A stretch of DNA of 8,683 nt. Source: JBNJEA01 sp051745395 (GTDB lineage: Bacteria > Desulfobacterota > Desulfobacteria > Desulfobacterales > Desulfosalsimonadaceae). The position numbers and the translations under genes were made by a program. The first letter of the stretch is position 1. Each line of letters opens with the position of its first letter. The notes under the pieces are model-generated. The model saw nothing but the letters and a program-made list of their open reading frames with translations, was not told the origin of the DNA and ran no database searches. Shown here one piece after another: positions 5,265-8,683 of the stretch. The stretch lies in assembly GCA_051745395.1 (NCBI GenBank), contig JBNJEA010000125.1:1-8683 (forward strand), written 5' to 3'.

Positions 5265-5915
5265 ATGGAACGACAGTACTTGATTGATGAAATTGAATTA
5301 AGCGAATCCTGGCGCCTGTTTAAAATCATGGGCGAATTCGTCGACGGGGTCGAGGCCTTATATGATCTGGGCCCGGCCGTCACGGTTTTCGGTTCCGCCC
5401 GCATGGCGCCGGAAAACCCGTATTATCAATCCGCCATGCATCTGGCCGGCTTGCTGGCGGAAAACGGTTTTGCCGTCATCACCGGCGGCGGCGGCGGTGT
5501 CATGGAAGCTGCCAACAAAGGGGCTGCCAGCAAAAAAGGGCAATCCGTGGGATTGAATATCATGTTGCCCATGGAACAGCAACCCAATCCATATGCCAAT
5601 ATTCGATTGGAGTTCCATTATTTTTTCATCCGCAAGGTCATGTTTGTCAAGTATGCCCATGCCTATATCATCATGCCGGGCGGGTTCGGCACCCTGGACG
5701 AACTGTTTGAAACCGTCACCCTGGTCCAGACCAGCCGCATCAAGCCGGTGCCTGTGATTCTTTTTGGCCGCGATTACTGGACCGGCCTGATCGATTGGAT
5801 TCGATCGCAGTTGATCCCCAACGCGATGATTTCTCCGTCTGACCTCGATATTGTCGATATTTCCGATGACCCGGAAGAAATTTTGTCCATCGTCAAGCAG
5901 GCGGCGGGCCGGTAA
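5265..5915 (+). CDS. LOG-family (TIGR00730-type) Rossmann-fold protein
   Basis: A 216-residue cytoplasmic protein with the two LOG signatures: GGGGGVMEAANKGA (residues 74-87) and PGGFGTLDELFE (138-149). Between them lies FFIRKVMFVKYA (120-131), placing Arg123 where the family's catalytic Arg is expected; the Glu of the PGGxGTxxE motif is Glu146. Characterised LOG proteins are nucleoside-5'-monophosphate phosphoribohydrolases that release a base such as a cytokinin; old annotations call them lysine decarboxylase, which is unsupported. The substrate here is unknown. ATG 5265 follows GGAG (5254-5257) at 7 bases. The first 35 residues or so precede the Rossmann core, a slightly long N-terminus. 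It heads the plus-strand cluster, 65 bases before the methyltransferase gene. Confidence 0.92.
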   Translation: MERQYLIDEIELSESWRLFKIMGEFVDGVEALYDLGPAVTVFGSARMAPENPYYQSAMHLAGLLAENGFAVITGGGGGVMEAANKGAASKKGQSVGLNIMLPMEQQPNPYANIRLEFHYFFIRKVMFVKYAHAYIIMPGGFGTLDELFETVTLVQTSRIKPVPVILFGRDYWTGLIDWIRSQLIPNAMISPSDLDIVDISDDPEEILSIVKQAAGR

Positions 5916-5980
5916 AGACCGCGCCTTTTCCGAATTTTGCCGCCCTTTACTGATAATCTGAATCCTAATGTCAAACAGCC

Positions 5981-7177
5981 ATGGAAGCAACGTCGACCCG
6001 GCACAGCATTTATTTCGAAAACGCAAGAAAAATGGCGCCGTTGAAAGATGGCTCCGTTGACCTGGTGGTCACCTCGCCGCCGTATCCCATGATTGAAATG
6101 TGGGAGGACAGCTTCATCCGACAGGACAAAGCCATTGAGACGGCCATGAAAGATTGCGACGGCCCCGGCGCATTTGAGCGGATGCACCGGCTGCTCGACC
6201 GGGTCTGGGACGAGGTGTGGCGGGTGTTGAAACCGGGCGGTTTTGCCTGTATCAACATCGGGGATGCGGTGCGCAAAGTCGGTAATGATTTCGGGCTGTA
6301 TGTCAACCACGCCCGGATTTTAACCGCGCTGCAGCAAAGGGGCTTCACCGCGCTGCCGGCGGTGATCTGGCGCAAGCAGACCAACGCGCCCAACAAGTTC
6401 ATGGGCTCGGGCATGCTGCCGGCCGGCGCCTACGTGACCCTGGAGCACGAATACGTCCTGATTCTGCGAAAAGGCGGCAAACGGGAATTTGACCGGCCCT
6501 CGGATAAAACAAACCGGCACAGCAGTGCCTATTTCTGGGAAGAACGCAACCAGTGGTTCTCCGATATCTGGCTGGATTTGAAGGGCACCCGCCAGCAGTT
6601 AATGGACAACAAGACCCGCAAGCGAAGCGGCGCTTTTCCGTTTGAACTGCCGTACCGGCTGATCAACATGTATTCGGTCAAGGGCGATACGGTGCTCGAT
6701 CCGTTTGCCGGTATGGGCACCACGATGTTTGCGGCCATGGCAAGCGGTCGCAACAGCGCGGGCTACGAGATCGCAAAGGACTTTCATCCCGCCGTATGCG
6801 AAAAGGCCGAACAGATTGTTTCTTTTGCCAACCGCCGCATCGGGGAACGCCTGGAGCGCCATCTCGATTTCGTGGCGCAAAGGGAGGCCGAAAAAGGCCC
6901 GTTGAAGCATGTCAATGCCCACTACGGGTTTGCCGTCATGACCCGCCAGGAAGTCGAGTTGACGCTCGAGCCGTTGAAATCGGTGGAAAAAACGGGCAAA
7001 AGCAGTTTCAAGGTGACGTATGAAAAGGCCGCAGCCGGCCAGGTAAAGGCCGCGGCCGGTCAGCAAAAAACGGAAAGGACAGATCCCGATCCGCCTGTGA
7101 GTAAACAGGCCGATCCGGAGGCGCCGGCAGCGGAGATAAAAAACGGGCCGGTGCAGCAGACGCTATTTGACTCGTAA
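5981..7177 (+). CDS. Beta-class DNA methyltransferase (N4-cytosine or N6-adenine), probably orphan
   Basis: A 398-residue SAM-dependent DNA methyltransferase. The catalytic motif IV TSPPY (residues 31-35, after DLVV) comes before the SAM-binding motif I DPFAGMGTT (240-248), the beta-class order. VWRVLKPGGFACINIGD (79-95) and LEHEYVLILRK (154-164) are further core segments; the target-recognition region should lie between about 165 and 235. SPPY is common in N4-cytosine enzymes but also occurs in N6-adenine ones, so the base is undecided. After about residue 345 the chain becomes low-complexity (Ala, Pro, Gln, Glu, Lys), with a tandem AAAGQ repeat, and ends in VQQTLFDS, where QQTLF (392-396) resembles a sliding-clamp-binding peptide. 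No endonuclease gene is adjacent. An in-frame stop at 5966 makes ATG 5981 the first possible start; its ribosome-binding site is weak. The next gene starts 25 bases downstream. Confidence 0.93.
   Translation: MEATSTRHSIYFENARKMAPLKDGSVDLVVTSPPYPMIEMWEDSFIRQDKAIETAMKDCDGPGAFERMHRLLDRVWDEVWRVLKPGGFACINIGDAVRKVGNDFGLYVNHARILTALQQRGFTALPAVIWRKQTNAPNKFMGSGMLPAGAYVTLEHEYVLILRKGGKREFDRPSDKTNRHSSAYFWEERNQWFSDIWLDLKGTRQQLMDNKTRKRSGAFPFELPYRLINMYSVKGDTVLDPFAGMGTTMFAAMASGRNSAGYEIAKDFHPAVCEKAEQIVSFANRRIGERLERHLDFVAQREAEKGPLKHVNAHYGFAVMTRQEVELTLEPLKSVEKTGKSSFKVTYEKAAAGQVKAAAGQQKTERTDPDPPVSKQADPEAPAAEIKNGPVQQTLFDS
7024..7063 (+). repeat. Imperfect 21-base tandem repeat in the methyltransferase linker
   Basis: Positions 7024-7042 recur at 7045-7063 with 17 of 19 bases identical and a 21-base period. 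They encode the doubled AAAGQ segments in the C-terminal linker of the methyltransferase. The in-frame period suggests a small duplication that lengthened a flexible linker. Confidence 0.75.
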
Positions 7178-7202
7178 CGCCAGTGGAAAAGATTGTCGCG
7201 CC

Positions 7203-8531
7203 ATGAATGTTATTTTTTTCGCCATCGTGTTTGTCGCCTTTATTTTCGCCGCCGGCCACCAGATCTTCGGCGGGCCGGTCACCGAAGATACAACGCCGAT
7301 TCAGGAACTGTCGCGCGCCGTGGTGGATTCGGCCGGCGGGGCCGTGGAGCTGGCCATCGGATTGATCGGCGTGATGACGCTGTTTCTCGGGTTGATGAAA
7401 ATCGCCGAGGAAGGCGGACTGCTCACGGTGCTGTCCAAGCTGATCCGGCCGTTGATGGTGCGGCTGTTTCCCGACGTGCCGCCGGATCACCCGGCCATGG
7501 GCGCCATGATTTTAAACATGTCCGCCAATGCACTGGGCCTGGGCAACGCGGCCACCCCCTTCGGCATCCGGGCCATGCAGGAGCTCGACAAGTTAAATTC
7601 CGAAAAGGGCACGGCCACCAATGCCATGGCGCTGTTTCTGGCGATCAATACCTCCAATATCACGTTGCTGCCCACCGGCGTCATCGCCCTGCGGGCCGCA
7701 GCCGGATCGGCGGATCCGGCCGGCATTCTGCCCACCACCCTGTTTGCCACCTTTGGCTCCACCATTGTCGGCGTAACAGCGGCCAAGCTTTACCAGCGCT
7801 TTTCAAAACCGCATCCCGGGGCTGTGGTGGCTGGCGGGGATGCGGAAAAGGCCCGGGACGCCAACGGTGAAGAAGATGCCGCATTTTCAGAGGATGAAAA
7901 ACAGCAGGAACTCTATGAAGAAACCAGTAAGGGCTATCCCGCCTGGGTCGGGGCGGCGGCGCTGTGCGTATTGGTTGCCGTTGTGCCGCTGACCATTATT
8001 TACGGGCAAGTCATTGCGCCCTGGATTATTCCGTCGCTGATCCTTGGATTTTTGACCTTCGGTTTGTGCAAGGGCATCCGGATTTATGAAGTCTTCGTGG
8101 AAGGGGCCAAAGAGGGGTTCCAGGTAGCCGTTCGCATCATTCCCTACCTGGTGGCCATCCTGGTGGCCGTGGGGATGTTTCGCGCCAGCGGCGCACTCGA
8201 TGCCATGGTGGGGCTGCTGGGCCCATGGACAAGCAAACTCGGCCTGCCCGCCGAAGCGCTGCCCATGGCCATCTTGCGGCCGCTTTCCGGTTCCGGGGCT
8301 TACGGCATCCTGGCCTCGATCATCAACGACCCGGCCGTGGGCCCGGACAGCTACATCGGCTACCTGGTCAGTACGTTCCAGGGCTCCACGGAAACGACCT
8401 TTTACGTGCTGGCCGTCTATTTCGGCGCCGTCCAGGTGCGCCGGGTCCGGCATACCATGGCCGCCGCATTGACCGCCGACGTGGCGGGCGTGATGTTTGC
8501 CGTGCTGGCCTGCACGCTGTTTCTGACCTGA
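7203..8531 (+). CDS. Fused SpmA-SpmB-type membrane protein (nucleoside-recognition/Gate domains)
   Basis: A 442-residue polytopic membrane protein. The first half (about 1-200) matches spore maturation protein A, with NMSANALGLGNAATP (105-119) and further hydrophobic segments (about 48-68, 140-163, 175-197). A charged, acidic linker (about 205-245) follows. The second half (about 247-442) matches SpmB, with RIIPYLVAILVAVGMFRASG (about 311-330) and RPLSGSGAYG (359-368). In Bacillus the separate SpmA and SpmB are needed for normal spore-core dehydration; fused forms occur in non-spore-forming Gram-negatives, where the role and any transported substrate are unknown. ATG 7203 starts directly with a hydrophobic segment. 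A TTG at 7167 would add 12 polar residues and overlap the methyltransferase end, so it is less likely. The 25-base spacing suggests cotranscription with the methyltransferase gene. Confidence 0.9.
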   Translation: MNVIFFAIVFVAFIFAAGHQIFGGPVTEDTTPIQELSRAVVDSAGGAVELAIGLIGVMTLFLGLMKIAEEGGLLTVLSKLIRPLMVRLFPDVPPDHPAMGAMILNMSANALGLGNAATPFGIRAMQELDKLNSEKGTATNAMALFLAINTSNITLLPTGVIALRAAAGSADPAGILPTTLFATFGSTIVGVTAAKLYQRFSKPHPGAVVAGGDAEKARDANGEEDAAFSEDEKQQELYEETSKGYPAWVGAAALCVLVAVVPLTIIYGQVIAPWIIPSLILGFLTFGLCKGIRIYEVFVEGAKEGFQVAVRIIPYLVAILVAVGMFRASGALDAMVGLLGPWTSKLGLPAEALPMAILRPLSGSGAYGILASIINDPAVGPDSYIGYLVSTFQGSTETTFYVLAVYFGAVQVRRVRHTMAAALTADVAGVMFAVLACTLFLT

Positions 8532-8591
8532 TAGATGGGGCGATTTCCAATTTCACCGCATCTACTGCGTCACTCGACAGTCCAAAGTTCT

Positions 8592-8660
8592 GTCATTCCT
8601 GCGAAGGCAGGAATCTATAACTCACCGATTATTCTGGATTCCCGCCTTCGCGGGAATGAC
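8592..8660. repeat. REP-like inverted repeat made of two hairpins
   Basis: Two 24-base arms (8592-8615 and 8637-8660) are reverse complements except at two positions, with 21 bases between. Each arm also folds on itself: 8595-8602 with 8607-8614 around GAAG, and 8638-8645 with 8650-8657 around CTTC. The two arm differences are T8600-A8609 in one and C8643-G8652 in the other, which keep both small hairpins fully paired. The GTCATTCC...GGAATGAC type is widespread as an intergenic repeat in proteobacteria. It lies 60 bases after the SpmA-SpmB stop and may also act as a transcript end stabiliser; there is no T-run. Confidence 0.85.
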
Positions 8661-8683
8661 TTCGAGAGACAATGCGGTTTCTT

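Noticed and set aside
5265..5915. Lysine decarboxylase
   Set aside because: The PGGxGTxxE motif belongs to the LOG family; the decarboxylase label is a historic misannotation with no cofactor-binding domain here.
5358..6026. 222-codon minus-strand reading frame across the LOG gene
   Set aside because: Antisense shadow; His/Asp/Arg/Gly-rich composition typical of the complement of GC-rich coding sequence.
7193..7870. 225-codon plus-strand frame overlapping the SpmA-SpmB gene
   Set aside because: Arg/Gly/His-rich out-of-frame shadow; the overlapping frame encodes a clear membrane-protein family.
8532..8564. TAGATG/CATCTA inverted repeat just after the SpmA-SpmB stop, as a terminator
   Set aside because: Stem of only 6 bp with a 21-base loop and no T-run.
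1..8683. CRISPR array or restriction endonuclease partner
   Set aside because: No regularly spaced direct repeats were seen, and no gene next to the methyltransferase resembles an endonuclease.

Overview
The window looks like a chromosomal segment of a Gram-negative deltaproteobacterium (Desulfobacterota-like). The grounds are the tmRNA tag reading frame (ADDYNYAVAA), an HPr that keeps the regulatory serine 31 residues after the active histidine, a fused SpmA-SpmB membrane protein and moderately GC-rich housekeeping genes. The phylum is inferred from family knowledge; no search was run.

Layout. Positions 1-1993 are strikingly AT-rich and hold little recognisable material: a long inverted repeat (20-79), a small CxxC/CxxC protein on the minus strand (57-278), an unrecognised membrane protein on the plus strand (526-1272), perhaps a 42-residue membrane peptide right behind it (1274-1402), then about 590 bases without a convincing gene but with three hairpins and two terminator-like structures. 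This block ends exactly at the 3' end of the tmRNA gene ssrA (1994-2349, minus), a classic integration site, so it may be the edge of a genomic island. No integrase or second att copy is visible here.

From 1994 to 5095 all genes are on the minus strand, in transcription order HPr, PtsI (PTS enzyme I), SmpB and ssrA. HPr and PtsI overlap by 8 bases and smpB follows 55 bases later; ssrA has its own promoter. SmpB and tmRNA act together in trans-translation. HPr and enzyme I form the general phosphotransfer pair; no sugar-specific EII gene is present, so the pair may be regulatory here.

A 169-base divergent promoter region (5096-5264) with mirror-image TTGACA boxes separates this cluster from a plus-strand cluster: a LOG/TIGR00730 Rossmann-fold protein (5265-5915), a beta-class DNA methyltransferase without a visible restriction partner (5981-7177) and a fused SpmA-SpmB membrane protein (7203-8531). 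The methyltransferase ends in a Q-x-x-L-F peptide on a low-complexity linker, resembling a sliding-clamp-binding motif. A REP-like inverted repeat with compensatory base-pair changes (8592-8660) closes the window.

No complete new system is evident. The points most worth following up are the clamp-motif methyltransferase, the unrecognised AT-rich module with its structured non-coding stretch beside ssrA, and the two repeats with notable folding symmetry.
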